Below, piece by piece: positions 8,519 through 16,822 of a DNA stretch of 64,000 nt. Below the pieces are notes generated by a model, which saw nothing but the letters and a program-made list of their open reading frames with translations, was not told where the DNA came from and made no database searches. The translations under genes and the position numbers were made by a program. Position 1 is the stretch's first letter. Every line of letters starts with the position of its first letter. The stretch covers positions 310,001 to 374,000 of the forward strand of contig JAPOHD010000027.1 in NCBI GenBank assembly GCA_026671195.1, read 5' to 3'. The DNA is from Draconibacterium aestuarii. Its GTDB lineage: Bacteria > Bacteroidota > Bacteroidia > Bacteroidales > Prolixibacteraceae.

Positions 8519-9877
8519 ATGGCCAAAACGAAAAGCATATATACCTGTCAGAATTGTGGGGCACAATCACCCAAATGGATGGGCAAATGTTCCTCTTGTG
8601 ACGAGTGGAATTCCTATGTTGAGGAGATTGTTGAAAAGAAACAAAGCACAGGGAAATTGTCAGTGCAAATTTCGGGTAACCAACCCTTGACGCTGGATAA
8701 GATTGAGATGGTAAAAAACCAGCGCATTTCGGTGGGTATTGAAGAGTTCAATCGGGTGTTGGGAGGAGGAATTGTACCCGGTTCCCTAATTCTTTTAGGT
8801 GGCGATCCCGGAATTGGAAAATCAACGCTGGCACTTCAACTGGCATTGGGATTAAGCGACAAAAAGATTCTCTACATTTCGGGAGAAGAGAGTTTGCAGC
8901 AAATAAAATTACGGGCGGAACGGTTGAGCAGCAACGGCAGTTCGTGTTTGTTTTTAAGCGAAACCTCGCTCGAACATATTATTGCACATACGGAAGAGGT
9001 TCAACCCGAATTGTTGATTCTTGATTCTATTCAAACTGTATCAACCGAGTTAATTGAGTCGTCGCCAGGTTCGGTAGGGCAGGTGCGCGAATGTACATCG
9101 GCTATTCTTAAATTCGCAAAAAAGAATAATGTGGCAGTAATATTAATCGGACACATTACAAAAGAGGGAAGCCTGGCCGGGCCAAAAGTGCTGGAACACA
9201 TGGTTGATACCGTTTTGCAGTTTGAAGGAGACACGAATTATATGTACCGGATTTTGCGATCGAACAAAAACCGCTTTGGCTCAACCAACGAACTGGGTAT
9301 TTTTGAGATGCGCAGCGACGGATTGCGTGAAATTACAAATCCTTCGGAACAGCTGATTTCCAAAGTTAACGAAGATGTAAGCGGAACCGCAATTGCTGCA
9401 ACGGTTGAAGGAGTACGACCGTTTTTAATCGAGATTCAGGCTCTGGTAAGTTCTGCTGCTTACGGAACACCGCAACGATCGTCTACCGGGTTTGATTTGC
9501 GCCGTTTGAATATGCTTTTAGCGGTTTTGGAAAAACGGGCAGGTTTTAAACTCATTGCAAAAGATGTTTTCTTAAACATTGCCGGTGGTTTAAAAATTAG
9601 CGATCCGGCCACCGATCTGGCTGTTATTTGTTCCATTCTTTCGTCGAATATAAATATTGCCATAAACCATAAAATCTGTTTTGCAGGAGAAGTGGGTTTA
9701 ACGGGTGAAATACGTGCTGTAGGCCGAATTGAACAACGTATTGCCGAAGCTTCCAAACTGGGATTTAAGCGGATTTATGTGCCAACGCTAAACAAAGGAT
9801 TCGATGTGAAAAATTTCGATATTGAGATTGTAAAAGTAAGCAGGGTAGAAGAGGTATTTAAAACCATTTTTGCCTGA
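8519..9877 (+). CDS. radA: DNA repair protein RadA (Sms)
   Basis: 452 residues, full length. It is a RecA-like ATPase that promotes branch migration during recombinational repair. Domain order is a C4 zinc finger (Cys10, 13, 24, 27), the ATPase core with Walker A GDPGIGKST (about 95-103), the family-specific KNRFG motif in the SNKNRFGSTNELG segment, and a C-terminal Lon-protease-like domain (about 285-452). All key motifs are intact. It starts at ATG 8519, 75 bases after rfaE2, and is followed 120 bases later by the DUF4296 gene on the same strand. Confidence 0.97.
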   Translation: MAKTKSIYTCQNCGAQSPKWMGKCSSCDEWNSYVEEIVEKKQSTGKLSVQISGNQPLTLDKIEMVKNQRISVGIEEFNRVLGGGIVPGSLILLGGDPGIGKSTLALQLALGLSDKKILYISGEESLQQIKLRAERLSSNGSSCLFLSETSLEHIIAHTEEVQPELLILDSIQTVSTELIESSPGSVGQVRECTSAILKFAKKNNVAVILIGHITKEGSLAGPKVLEHMVDTVLQFEGDTNYMYRILRSNKNRFGSTNELGIFEMRSDGLREITNPSEQLISKVNEDVSGTAIAATVEGVRPFLIEIQALVSSAAYGTPQRSSTGFDLRRLNMLLAVLEKRAGFKLIAKDVFLNIAGGLKISDPATDLAVICSILSSNINIAINHKICFAGEVGLTGEIRAVGRIEQRIAEASKLGFKRIYVPTLNKGFDVKNFDIEIVKVSRVEEVFKTIFA

Positions 9878-9997
9878 TTAAGCACACATTACGGCGGTGG
9901 TTTTTTAAAATGTAAAACTTATAAAAGAGCAAATAATAATTTTTAACGCAAGTTTTTTGAAATCTGTAACAACTATTTATAATTTGGCACCTTGGTT

Positions 9998-10393
9998 ATG
10001 AAGAAACTACAACTCATATTTTTAGTACTGATTTTTGCACTTGGGGCGTGTAAAAAAGATGAGGTTATTCCAAAACCCAAGGATCTGATAAAGGAAAAAC
10101 AAATGATTGACATGCTGGTTGACATTCATTTGGCAGAGGCTACTTTCAATAAGTTCCGTTACGATTCTATTATGCAGAATAATTCATCTGTAAATTATTA
10201 CTATTCGGTATTGGATAAATACCAGATTCCCGATTCGGTTTTTGAGAAGTCGTTTGTTTATTATGCAAGCGGACCTAAAAACTTTGAAAAGATGTACCGT
10301 AAGGTAATGAATAACCTTAGTCAAATCGAACAGGAGTTTTCGGGGCGTAAGGAAGAACTACTGAATTTGGAAGAGGAAATAAAAAGAAAGTAA
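9998..10393 (+). CDS. DUF4296 lipoprotein
   Basis: 131 residues. A lipoprotein signal ends in FALGAC, followed by KKDE, so the mature protein is probably anchored in the envelope. The region MIDMLVDIHLAEATF and the following helical segments are typical of DUF4296, a Bacteroidota family of unknown function. ATG 9998 is chosen over an in-frame TTG six bases upstream because it directly precedes the basic n-region of the signal. An imperfect -7-like sequence (TATAATTTG, 9978-9986) is so close that the leader would be very short. The amidohydrolase gene begins three bases after the stop codon, so the two are translationally linked. Confidence 0.8.
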   Translation: MKKLQLIFLVLIFALGACKKDEVIPKPKDLIKEKQMIDMLVDIHLAEATFNKFRYDSIMQNNSSVNYYYSVLDKYQIPDSVFEKSFVYYASGPKNFEKMYRKVMNNLSQIEQEFSGRKEELLNLEEEIKRK

Positions 10394-10395
10394 AT

Positions 10396-11589
10396 GTGAG
10401 GAAAATTGCTGCCACATATATTTTCCCGGTAAGTGGTGCTCCAATAAAAAATGGCATTTTAGTTTGTAACGATGATGGTACAATTGTCGAAGTTATAGAT
10501 CGCGGAGAAAACTTTCGTGAAGAAGCCGGCGTGGAATTTTATAGTGGAATTTTGGTGCCGGGTTTTGTAAATGTACATTGTCATCTCGAATTTTCGCATT
10601 TAAAAGATAAAATACCGGAAAAAACAGGACTCAGTGGTTTTATCGGCAAAATCAACCAGTTGAGAGATGACGATGAAAACACAAGGGAAAAATCAATCCA
10701 AATTGCCGATAAAACAATGTGGGCCGCTGGTACAGCTGCAGTTGGCGATATTTCCAACTCGGTACGTACCGTCGGAACCAAGTTAAAAAGTAAAATTCAT
10801 TACCACACTTTTGTTGAGTCGTTTGGATTTCATCCTTCGCGCGCCGAAAAATCCTTTAGCTATTCAGCGAATGTTTTAACCGAGTTTCAGAAGAACAAGC
10901 TCTCGGCTTCCATCGTTCCACATTCACCTTATTCGGTTTCCGAACCGCTTTTCACTAAAATAATGCAGAAAGCGGAAACGGAACAAAGTATTATTACCAT
11001 TCATAATCAGGAGAGCAGAGCTGAAAATGTATTTTTTAAAAAAGGCGGTGGTCCGATAGCCGGGCATTTACAAAATAACCTGGGTATCGATATATCGCAC
11101 TGGCAACCCAGCGGGAAAAGTTCGTTGCAGTCAATACTGAAATATATTCCAACAGCGAACAAACTGCTTTTGGTACATAATACGTTTACCCAAGAGGAAG
11201 ATTTGGAGGTGCTGAAACAAAACCGTGCAAAGGAAAATACCTGTTTTGTTTTGTGCCCGAATGCCAATTTGTACATCGAAGATCAACTGCCGCCGGTACA
11301 ATTGTTCCGCAACCATAAATTGAATATTTGTTTGGGCACCGATAGTCTGGCTTCCAATCACCAGCTTTCGGTTTTGCATGAAATGATAACACTTCAACTT
11401 CATTTTCCTGAACTTGAACTTAGCGAACTAATCAGCTGGGCAACCATTAACGGAGCCAAAGCTTTGGGTGTTGAAAACAGATACGGTAGCTTTGAATCCG
11501 GCCAAATACCCGGAGTTAACCTTCTTACAGGAATCAATTTCAGGCAGATGAAACTCACTTCAAATTCAAAAGTAAAACGCTTGCTGTAA
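10396..11589 (+). CDS. Amidohydrolase / cytosine-deaminase-like metal-dependent hydrolase
   Basis: 397 residues with a GTG start at 10396; the overlapping ATG at 10394 runs straight into TGA. Metal-binding signatures of the amidohydrolase superfamily are in order: HxH in NVHCHLEFSHL (about residue 58-61), a His in TIHNQES (about 204), LVHNTF (about 261) and Asp in LGTDSLASN (about 316). This is the pattern of the SsnA/chlorohydrolase/aminodeoxyfutalosine deaminase subgroup, which hydrolyses amino or amide groups on nucleoside-like rings. The substrate is not known. Position between a DUF4296 lipoprotein and dusB gives no firm clue. An aminofutalosine deaminase role in menaquinone synthesis is one option, but no other futalosine gene is in the window. 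Confidence 0.8.
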   Translation: MRKIAATYIFPVSGAPIKNGILVCNDDGTIVEVIDRGENFREEAGVEFYSGILVPGFVNVHCHLEFSHLKDKIPEKTGLSGFIGKINQLRDDDENTREKSIQIADKTMWAAGTAAVGDISNSVRTVGTKLKSKIHYHTFVESFGFHPSRAEKSFSYSANVLTEFQKNKLSASIVPHSPYSVSEPLFTKIMQKAETEQSIITIHNQESRAENVFFKKGGGPIAGHLQNNLGIDISHWQPSGKSSLQSILKYIPTANKLLLVHNTFTQEEDLEVLKQNRAKENTCFVLCPNANLYIEDQLPPVQLFRNHKLNICLGTDSLASNHQLSVLHEMITLQLHFPELELSELISWATINGAKALGVENRYGSFESGQIPGVNLLTGINFRQMKLTSNSKVKRLL

Positions 11590-11617
11590 GTGGAATTCTC
11601 AACCAAAAATATTTAGC

Positions 11618-11625
11618 TAAATTTG
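11618..11625 (+). promoter_or_regulatory. Candidate -7 box for dusB
   Basis: TAAATTTG matches TAnnTTTG fully, 16 bases before the ATG at 11641. Transcription would start only a few bases before that ATG, which argues against the in-frame TTG at 11623 as start because it lies inside the box. Confidence 0.4.
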
Positions 11626-11640
11626 CACCGGTTTAAAAAA

Positions 11641-12660
11641 ATGGAAATGAAGATCGGGAACATTAATTTGGAAGGAGTGCCCTTGTTTTTGGCACCCATG
11701 GAAGACGTTACATACAAGTCGTTCCGTTGGATGTGCAAAAAATTTGGTGCCGATGTCATGTATACCGAATTTATTTCGTCGGAAGCGCTGGTGCGTGACA
11801 TTGAAAAGACCAAACAGAAAATGCATCTTTTTGAGTTCGACCGGCCGGTTGCTATTCAGATTTACGGACACAATATCGATTCGATGGTACGTGCTGCACA
11901 GGTTGCTGAAGAATTTGAACCCGATTTCCTGGATATCAATTTTGGATGTCCGATGAAAAAAATCGTTCGTCACGGAGCCGGTTCTGCCCTGTTAAAAGAC
12001 CTTCCGAAGATGCAGCAAATGGCTGCCGAAGTTGTAAAAGCCGTTAAAATTCCGGTTACCGCCAAAACCCGCCTGGGTTGGACTGAAAGCGACAAACCAA
12101 TTGCCGAAGCTGCCGAACGTTTGCAGGATGCAGGAATCCAGGCGTTGGCCATTCACGGGCGTACCCGGGAGCAACTTTATACCGGTGTTGCCGACTGGAC
12201 TTTAATTGGTGAAGTGAAAAACAATCCGAAAATACAGATCCCGATAATTGGCAACGGCGATATAAACAGCGGTAAAAAGGCAAAACAATTTATGGATGAA
12301 ACCGGGGTTGATGCTTTGATGATTGGACGGGGAGCCATTGGCCGCCCCTGGTTGTTTCGCGAAGTAAAACATTATTTACAAACGGGTGAAGAGTTGCCAC
12401 ATCCAACCGTTGCCGAAGTAGTTGAAACATTAAAGGAACAACTGTGTTTAAATTTGAAATGGCGCGATAATGAAAGATCGGGTATTTTAATGATGCGACG
12501 GCATTTTGCAAAATATTTTCCCGGCCTTCCGAATTTCAGGGAATTAAAAATACAGTTGTTAAGGGCCGAAACAAACGATGAGGTACATTTAATTCTTGAA
12601 AAAATAGTGGAACAGTACGGTGGTTTTCAACTTGATTTTTCAAACGCCAGTTTAAAATAA
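11641..12660 (+). CDS. dusB: tRNA-dihydrouridine synthase, DusB type
   Basis: 339 residues from ATG 11641. It is an FMN-dependent enzyme that reduces specific uridines in tRNA to dihydrouridine using NADPH. The TIM barrel shows the family motifs APMEDVTYKSFR (about 18-29), the catalytic Cys103 in INFGCPMKKI, HGRTREQLYTG, and the phosphate-binding GNGDINSG and IGRGAIGRPWLF. The C-terminal helical domain (about 250-339) is present. A second in-frame ATG lies six bases later, so the true start may be 11647. Twenty bases separate it from the DUF1232 gene downstream. Confidence 0.95.
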   Translation: MEMKIGNINLEGVPLFLAPMEDVTYKSFRWMCKKFGADVMYTEFISSEALVRDIEKTKQKMHLFEFDRPVAIQIYGHNIDSMVRAAQVAEEFEPDFLDINFGCPMKKIVRHGAGSALLKDLPKMQQMAAEVVKAVKIPVTAKTRLGWTESDKPIAEAAERLQDAGIQALAIHGRTREQLYTGVADWTLIGEVKNNPKIQIPIIGNGDINSGKKAKQFMDETGVDALMIGRGAIGRPWLFREVKHYLQTGEELPHPTVAEVVETLKEQLCLNLKWRDNERSGILMMRRHFAKYFPGLPNFRELKIQLLRAETNDEVHLILEKIVEQYGGFQLDFSNASLK

Positions 12661-12680
12661 GCAGTCGAAATAACAAAAAC

Positions 12681-13061
12681 ATGGACGGTAAATATTCAAA
12701 ATACTTTTCAGAAAAATCGCTTTGGGATAAGATTAAAAGGTATTCGAAAGAAGCCGGAGAAAAGGTAATTTACGCCGTTTTGTTGTTGTTTTACACCATG
12801 CAGGATAAAAGTGTAAGTGCAAAGGCAAAACTCGGAATTGCTGCTGCGCTTGGCTATTTTATTTTACCCACCGATGCAATCTTCGATCTCACTCCTCTAA
12901 TTGGTTTTTCAGATGATTTAGGGGTTTTACTTTTTATCCTTTCTCAGGTATCGGCCAGTATTACGCCTGAAGCAAAGCAAAAAGCCCGAATAAAGTTATA
13001 TGACTGGTTTGGAGAGATTGATATTGACCAACTTCAAAACATAGAAAATAAGACTATTTAG
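12681..13061 (+). CDS. DUF1232 / YkvA family membrane-associated protein
   Basis: 126 residues. The core (about 45-90) holds the DUF1232 signature, including LGYFILPTDAIFDLTPLIGFSDDLGVL, which carries the typical P-D-x-I-P-like turn and two hydrophobic segments. The remaining N- and C-terminal parts are charged and helical. The family is widespread and uncharacterised. It follows dusB by 20 bases and probably shares its transcript. Nothing unusual was seen in its codon or base use by eye. Confidence 0.85.
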   Translation: MDGKYSKYFSEKSLWDKIKRYSKEAGEKVIYAVLLLFYTMQDKSVSAKAKLGIAAALGYFILPTDAIFDLTPLIGFSDDLGVLLFILSQVSASITPEAKQKARIKLYDWFGEIDIDQLQNIENKTI

Positions 13062-13070
13062 GAATTTTTC

Positions 13071-13099
13071 ACTACTAGGTTAACAGAGGTTAAAGTAGT
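13071..13099. repeat. Inverted repeat upstream of the sigma-54 promoter
   Basis: ACTACT (13071-13076) and AGTAGT (13094-13099) flank a stretch with a direct repeat of GGTTAA. It lies 17 bases before the sigma-54 -24 element. It could be a protein-binding site, but enhancer sites for sigma-54 activators are usually further upstream, so this is tentative. Confidence 0.25.
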
Positions 13100-13115
13100 T
13101 GGATTCTGTATGTTA

Positions 13116-13131
13116 TGGCACGTGCTTTGCA
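13116..13131 (+). promoter_or_regulatory. Sigma-54 (RpoN) promoter, near-perfect consensus
   Basis: TGGCACG (13116-13122), four bases, then TTGCA (13127-13131) match the sigma-54 consensus TGGCACG-N4-TTGCW at every fixed position. The invariant GG (13117-13118) and GC (13129-13130) have the obligatory 10-base gap. Transcription would begin about 12 bases beyond the GC, near 13142. It lies 55 bases after the DUF1232 stop codon and points toward a dyad-rich stretch ending in an intrinsic terminator, not toward a nearby protein gene. Activity would require RpoN and an AAA+ activator, neither of which is encoded in this window. Confidence 0.6.
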
Positions 13132-13141
13132 AAGATGCAGA

Positions 13142-13310
13142 TAGTTGCATATGTTGCAATTAAAATATTTTAATACAGATAGGACTGAGTAGAAGTTTTA
13201 AGTTACAGTTTAAACTGTAAAGATGGTTTTTGTTTTTTGTTTTTATTACGAAGGTTCCCCTCCTTCGAATTGTTAGCTTAAATAGCTCCGTTATGCGGGG
13301 CTATTTTTTT
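13142..13310 (+). ncRNA. Candidate sigma-54-dependent small RNA (about 170 nt)
   Basis: The stretch between the predicted sigma-54 start site and the intrinsic terminator at 13281-13310 has no reading frame longer than 13 codons from an ATG (13151). It contains a row of dyads: TTGCA/TGCAA hairpin (13145-13159), a perfect 14-bp palindrome (13160-13173), a perfect 18-bp palindrome TTACAGTTTAAACTGTAA (13203-13220), a CGAAGG/CCTTCG hairpin with 7-base loop (13249-13267), and the terminator stem. A T-rich single-stranded segment (13226-13246) separates the second palindrome from the last two hairpins. Seen: promoter, structure, terminator. Inferred: a regulatory RNA. It does not resemble SRP RNA, tmRNA or RNase P RNA, and the long end-to-end pairing of 6S RNA is absent. 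Confidence 0.45.
13281..13310 (+). terminator. Intrinsic terminator of the candidate small RNA
   Basis: AATAGCTCCG (13281-13290) pairs with CGGGGCTATT (13296-13305) with one G-U pair and a 5-base loop, followed by a T-run to 13310. It is too far from the DUF1232 stop (220 bases) to be an ordinary end of that operon, which supports an independent transcript. Confidence 0.85.
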
Positions 13311-13758
13311 ACGGTTTTGTTCTGAATAATTCAGTATAATGGAAAATTCGCTCCAAGCTCAGCTAGATTAGAACAGTCCGGCAATAAATCGACGAATCAA
13401 TTTTATCTCTTTACATCAATCCTGCAATAAAACAACAATTGCTTGATGATTCATTATCAGGTTCCTTATGCTTTTTTACCTTACACAAAACTTCTTTATA
13501 TACGTAGTTAAAATTATAACTGTAGTTACATTTAACCCGTATCCACATGACGAATATTTAATACAAAGCCAATATACCGGCCACTTTTACGGCAATGGCA
13601 AAACAAACTAACAGGCGATGGTTTCGGGATTCTTTTCTCCGGGGAAAGCGCTAACCGAAAATTATATGTTAATTTCAATAAAACAATGTTCATTCGTTTT
13701 CGGGCAAAGTTTTGCGTTGAATAAATTTTCAATACTTTAGTGTCTTTTCAAAATTTAT
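13311..13758. other. Gene-free stretch before the TauE/SafE gene
   Basis: About 450 bases with only short frames without recognisable similarity. A TACTTTAG sequence near 13733 is a one-mismatch -7 box for the downstream gene. No repeat, RNA gene or pseudogene could be supported. Confidence 0.5.
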
Positions 13759-14505
13759 ATGCTCGAATTTGATTTTTCAGTTATTCAGTGGATCCTGCTT
13801 GCCGTCTGTGGTATGTTTGTGGGAATGTCGAAAGTAGGGATACCCGGGGTTTCCATGTTGGTTGTGCCCACTTTGGCTATTATTTTTGGGGGAAAAGCAT
13901 CTACCGGCATTTTACTCCCAATGTTAATGATGGCCGATATTTTTGCCGTAAGTTATTACCATCGTCATGCCGAGTGGAAATATTTATGGAAACTACTACC
14001 CTGGGCATTTGTAGGGATCGGAATTGCTTTGTGGGTAGGCGAGGTGGTAAACGATATCTGGTTTAAGAATATAATTGCCATTCTGGTATTTCTATGTATT
14101 GGTTTAATGCTTTGGAAAGATCGCCGGAAGGGAAACAACCTTTTCCCCGACACTTTGTGGTTTGCTGCATCGATGGGAGTTTTAGGAGGATTTGCAACCA
14201 TGATTGGTAATGTGGCAGGACCCATTTTTGCTATTTATTTATTGGCTATGCATCTTCCAAAAAATAGTTTTATCGGAACCGGGGCATGGTTTTTTCTCAT
14301 TGTTAATTTCTCAAAATTTCCGCTTCATATTTTTGTCTGGAAAACCATCAGTTGGCATACCTTAACGCTCGATCTTTTAATGTTGCCAGGTATTGCCATT
14401 GGCGCCTTTCTGGGAGTACAACTGGTAAAACGTATATCGGAGGGTTTATACCGCACCGCAGTAATTATAATAACCGCCTTATCGGCCTTTTTACTTTTAA
14501 TCTAA
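13759..14505 (+). CDS. TauE/SafE family (sulfite exporter-like) membrane permease
   Basis: 248 residues and about eight hydrophobic segments. The repeated signature of the family is visible: GMSKVGIPGVSMLVVP near the N-terminus (about 22-37) and MIGNVAGPIFAIYLLA in the second half (about 152-167). Members export or import small anions such as sulfite, sulfoacetate or related organosulfur compounds; the substrate here is unknown. The stop codon overlaps the start of the methyltransferase gene (TAATG), so the two are co-translated. Length is normal for the family. Confidence 0.88.
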   Translation: MLEFDFSVIQWILLAVCGMFVGMSKVGIPGVSMLVVPTLAIIFGGKASTGILLPMLMMADIFAVSYYHRHAEWKYLWKLLPWAFVGIGIALWVGEVVNDIWFKNIIAILVFLCIGLMLWKDRRKGNNLFPDTLWFAASMGVLGGFATMIGNVAGPIFAIYLLAMHLPKNSFIGTGAWFFLIVNFSKFPLHIFVWKTISWHTLTLDLLMLPGIAIGAFLGVQLVKRISEGLYRTAVIIITALSAFLLLI

Positions 14506-15206
14506 TGAAACCACTAAAAACGTTTTTTCAGAATAAGCAGGTAAGAACTGTCCTTGACGTGGGAACAGGTACGGGCGATTTTGTAGCTGTATTAAAAGAG
14601 GTTTTCCCCGAAGCAAAAATTACCGGCGTTGATCCAAATACGAAGTCGCTGACAGAAGCTGCCAAATTATTTCCCGGTGTTGATTTTGTTGATATGGGAG
14701 GTGAACACCTGGATTTTGCTGACGATCAGTTTGATGTGGCCTCAATCTCAATGGCATTGCATCATTTACCGGATATTACGAAAACACTGGCAGAAATGCA
14801 ACGTGTAGTGAAACCTCGGGGTTGGATAATTGTAAATGAGTTATTTAGCGATAATCTGAATCCGGCGCAGGAAGTACATAAATTAATGCACCATTTCAGA
14901 AGTAAAATCGACCGCCTAAACGGTGTTAGCCACAACGAAACTTTAACAAAAGCTGAAATTTTGGAGCTGGTCGAAAATTCGGGAGTAACTATTCTTCATC
15001 ATTTTGAAAACAAAAAGGAACGAAAACCAACTACTGATGAGGAGATTAACGAGCGGATTGCAAAATTGAATGTTTTGCTCGATACGATCTCACACCGACC
15101 TGAATACCCCAATTTTGTTGCGGAAGCCAAAGAGATTAATGCAGGCCTAAAGTTGCATGGTTTTGCTATGGCAACCCGTGTTGTTATTATTGGCGTGGTG
15201 AGTTAA
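14505..15206 (+). CDS. Class I SAM-dependent methyltransferase
   Basis: 233 residues from ATG 14505, which shares its A with the stop codon of the permease gene; this overlap decides the start over longer upstream frames. Motif I VLDVGTGTGDF (about 16-26), the acidic residue ending strand 2 in ITGVDPN, and ASISMALHHLPD (motif IV region) mark a Rossmann-fold methyltransferase of the UbiE/Methyltransf_11 type. The substrate cannot be read from sequence. The C-terminal helical part (about 150-220) may form the acceptor site. Co-translation with a TauE-like transporter suggests a shared small-molecule role, which is inference. Confidence 0.85.
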   Translation: MKPLKTFFQNKQVRTVLDVGTGTGDFVAVLKEVFPEAKITGVDPNTKSLTEAAKLFPGVDFVDMGGEHLDFADDQFDVASISMALHHLPDITKTLAEMQRVVKPRGWIIVNELFSDNLNPAQEVHKLMHHFRSKIDRLNGVSHNETLTKAEILELVENSGVTILHHFENKKERKPTTDEEINERIAKLNVLLDTISHRPEYPNFVAEAKEINAGLKLHGFAMATRVVIIGVVS

Positions 15207-15307
15207 TAATCTGATTCCGTTTAACCCGGATTATGCATAAGTAGTTTCAATGTGCAATAGACTTTTTAATGCTTGTTGCGGGTGTAATATTTTAGAACGA
15301 AGAACTA

Positions 15308-16594
15308 CTACAGCCTGTTGTTTACAATGTTGTTATAAATCGATCCGAATTGAATGCGTACACCAAAATCGGCTCCCACTTCAAAAGTTGATGGTAGCTG
15401 CACTTTGTTTAGAAGTATATCTTCAAGCGAAACTTCGCCTTTGGGCAGATAGATTTGATCGTGTACATTCTCAATCCGAAATCCAAATCTCACCGAAAGT
15501 CCGCGAATTATCCGCACCGATAAATCAGAGTCGAAGGTAATCCGGTTTTTACTCCAGTCGTGCATGTAATTTGAGGCGTTTAATCCGGCTTCAATTTCTC
15601 CCCAGGTTTGTACAATTTGTAGATCCAGGCGCAGTGTTTGTTCCCATAAACTTTCCTGAAGTTTGTCGTAAATGGTTTCTTCGTAGTATTTTTTCCATTC
15701 GGGGCCAATGTAGTACGCAATTGTAAATACTTTCCGGTCTGAAATATCCCAGGGGAAAATGTTGTATTCGATGGCCGGTTTTACCGATATTGAGTACCAG
15801 ATATTGCTGTAATTACTGTTGCTGTAACTGGCAAATAACCCTGTTGACCACCGCGATGAAAGACTTTTTACCACACTCGATGTGAAATAGTTTGAGGTGT
15901 TGTTTGAACTGTATTCTTCGCCCTCGTTTGTATAGTTCTTTGTTCGCACCGATCGGCGGGCACTATTCCGATATCTCCAATCTTCGGTAACTTTGTCGGC
16001 CCTTGCATTAAAGTAATAATTATATATTTCCCTGCTTTCCTCGATATCAATACTTCCACTTACGTCGCCTCTGAATGTCCAGTGATTCCACGGATCATCA
16101 ACAGCAAAATCCTCTGCTGCCACGTCTTTCGAACGATACCGAATAACCAGGTTGTTCGATGCTTCTGTTTGGTTCACAAAGGGCATTAATCCCAACGTAA
16201 GGGCATCAGTTATTTTTTTTCTTTGTTCTTCGTAGGTGTCGCTCGATGCAGTTGTTGCAGTGATTGTAAAATCGCTTAAATTTTCGAAGGTTTTGTTGTT
16301 GTACATCAGCGAATACACTTGCCCGCCTGATCCGCTTATCCTGCTGTTTATAATAATGTGTACATCGGCTACTGCAGGATCGTTTACAAAATCAACAAAA
16401 CGCATATTTCGAAGCATATAATCCATATCTAATCTTATACCTTCGATATAAATTTTAGGCTTGCCCTCGCGCTTATCGTACGAATATACACCTTTTGCTT
16501 TTACTTTAGTATCGGTATTGCCGTTGCCAGCAAAAGCTGCAGAAGTGCTAAAAAAGAGCAAAGCAAAAATGATGAATAGATTTTTAGAAATCAT
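15308..16594 (-). CDS. Uncharacterised secreted beta-barrel-like outer-membrane protein
   Basis: 428 residues from ATG 16594 with a signal peptide (about 1-22, ending AAFAG). Residues about 25-150 look like a soluble beta/alpha domain (including YIEGIRLDMDYMLRNMRFVDFV and ADVHIIINS). Residues about 165-428 alternate hydrophobic and polar residues with many aromatic residues, as in a transmembrane beta barrel, and the protein ends near the beta-strand-like DFGVRIQFGS followed by IYNNIVNNRL. I do not recognise a named family. It stands between a methyltransferase and an FKBP gene on opposite strands, so it is probably a single-gene unit. Confidence 0.65.
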   Translation of the reverse strand: MISKNLFIIFALLFFSTSAAFAGNGNTDTKVKAKGVYSYDKREGKPKIYIEGIRLDMDYMLRNMRFVDFVNDPAVADVHIIINSRISGSGGQVYSLMYNNKTFENLSDFTITATTASSDTYEEQRKKITDALTLGLMPFVNQTEASNNLVIRYRSKDVAAEDFAVDDPWNHWTFRGDVSGSIDIEESREIYNYYFNARADKVTEDWRYRNSARRSVRTKNYTNEGEEYSSNNTSNYFTSSVVKSLSSRWSTGLFASYSNSNYSNIWYSISVKPAIEYNIFPWDISDRKVFTIAYYIGPEWKKYYEETIYDKLQESLWEQTLRLDLQIVQTWGEIEAGLNASNYMHDWSKNRITFDSDLSVRIIRGLSVRFGFRIENVHDQIYLPKGEVSLEDILLNKVQLPSTFEVGADFGVRIQFGSIYNNIVNNRL

Positions 16595-16777
16595 GGTTAT
16601 TCCCTTAAGATTAGGTTTTCAAACAGTTGGTTTACAAATAACGTACTTCATTGAAATACGCCGCTAAATTAAAATTTCAAACCAAATATAGGACCGTGAA
16701 AGGCATTTTTCTGCAGTGTATTAACAACTCGTTAGGAGTTTATGTTAACTGTGATCTCGCAATTAAACAAAATGGCG

Positions 16778-16785
16778 TATTTTTG
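16778..16785 (+). promoter_or_regulatory. Candidate -7 box for the FKBP gene
   Basis: TATTTTTG is a full match to TAnnTTTG, 38 bases before the ATG at 16823. No TTTG is found at the expected -33 position. Confidence 0.35.
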
Positions 16786-16822
16786 CTTTCAATATTTTAT
16801 CAGACTATTGTAGAAACACATA

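Noticed and set aside
9978-9986. TATAATTTG as promoter of the DUF4296 gene
   Set aside because: Two positions depart from TAnnTTTG spacing and the resulting leader would be almost zero bases; kept only as a remark.
13249-13267. A GGTTC-containing hairpin that looks a little like a tRNA T-arm
   Set aside because: No acceptor stem, D-arm or anticodon arm can be placed around it; it fits better as part of the candidate small RNA.
13532-13732. Minus-strand frame of 66 codons in the gap before the TauE/SafE gene
   Set aside because: No similarity, biased composition, and the gap also holds the promoter region of the next gene.
15250-15540. Plus-strand frame of 96 codons near the methyltransferase
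   Set aside because: Mostly the antisense of the beta-barrel gene; residue composition is not protein-like.
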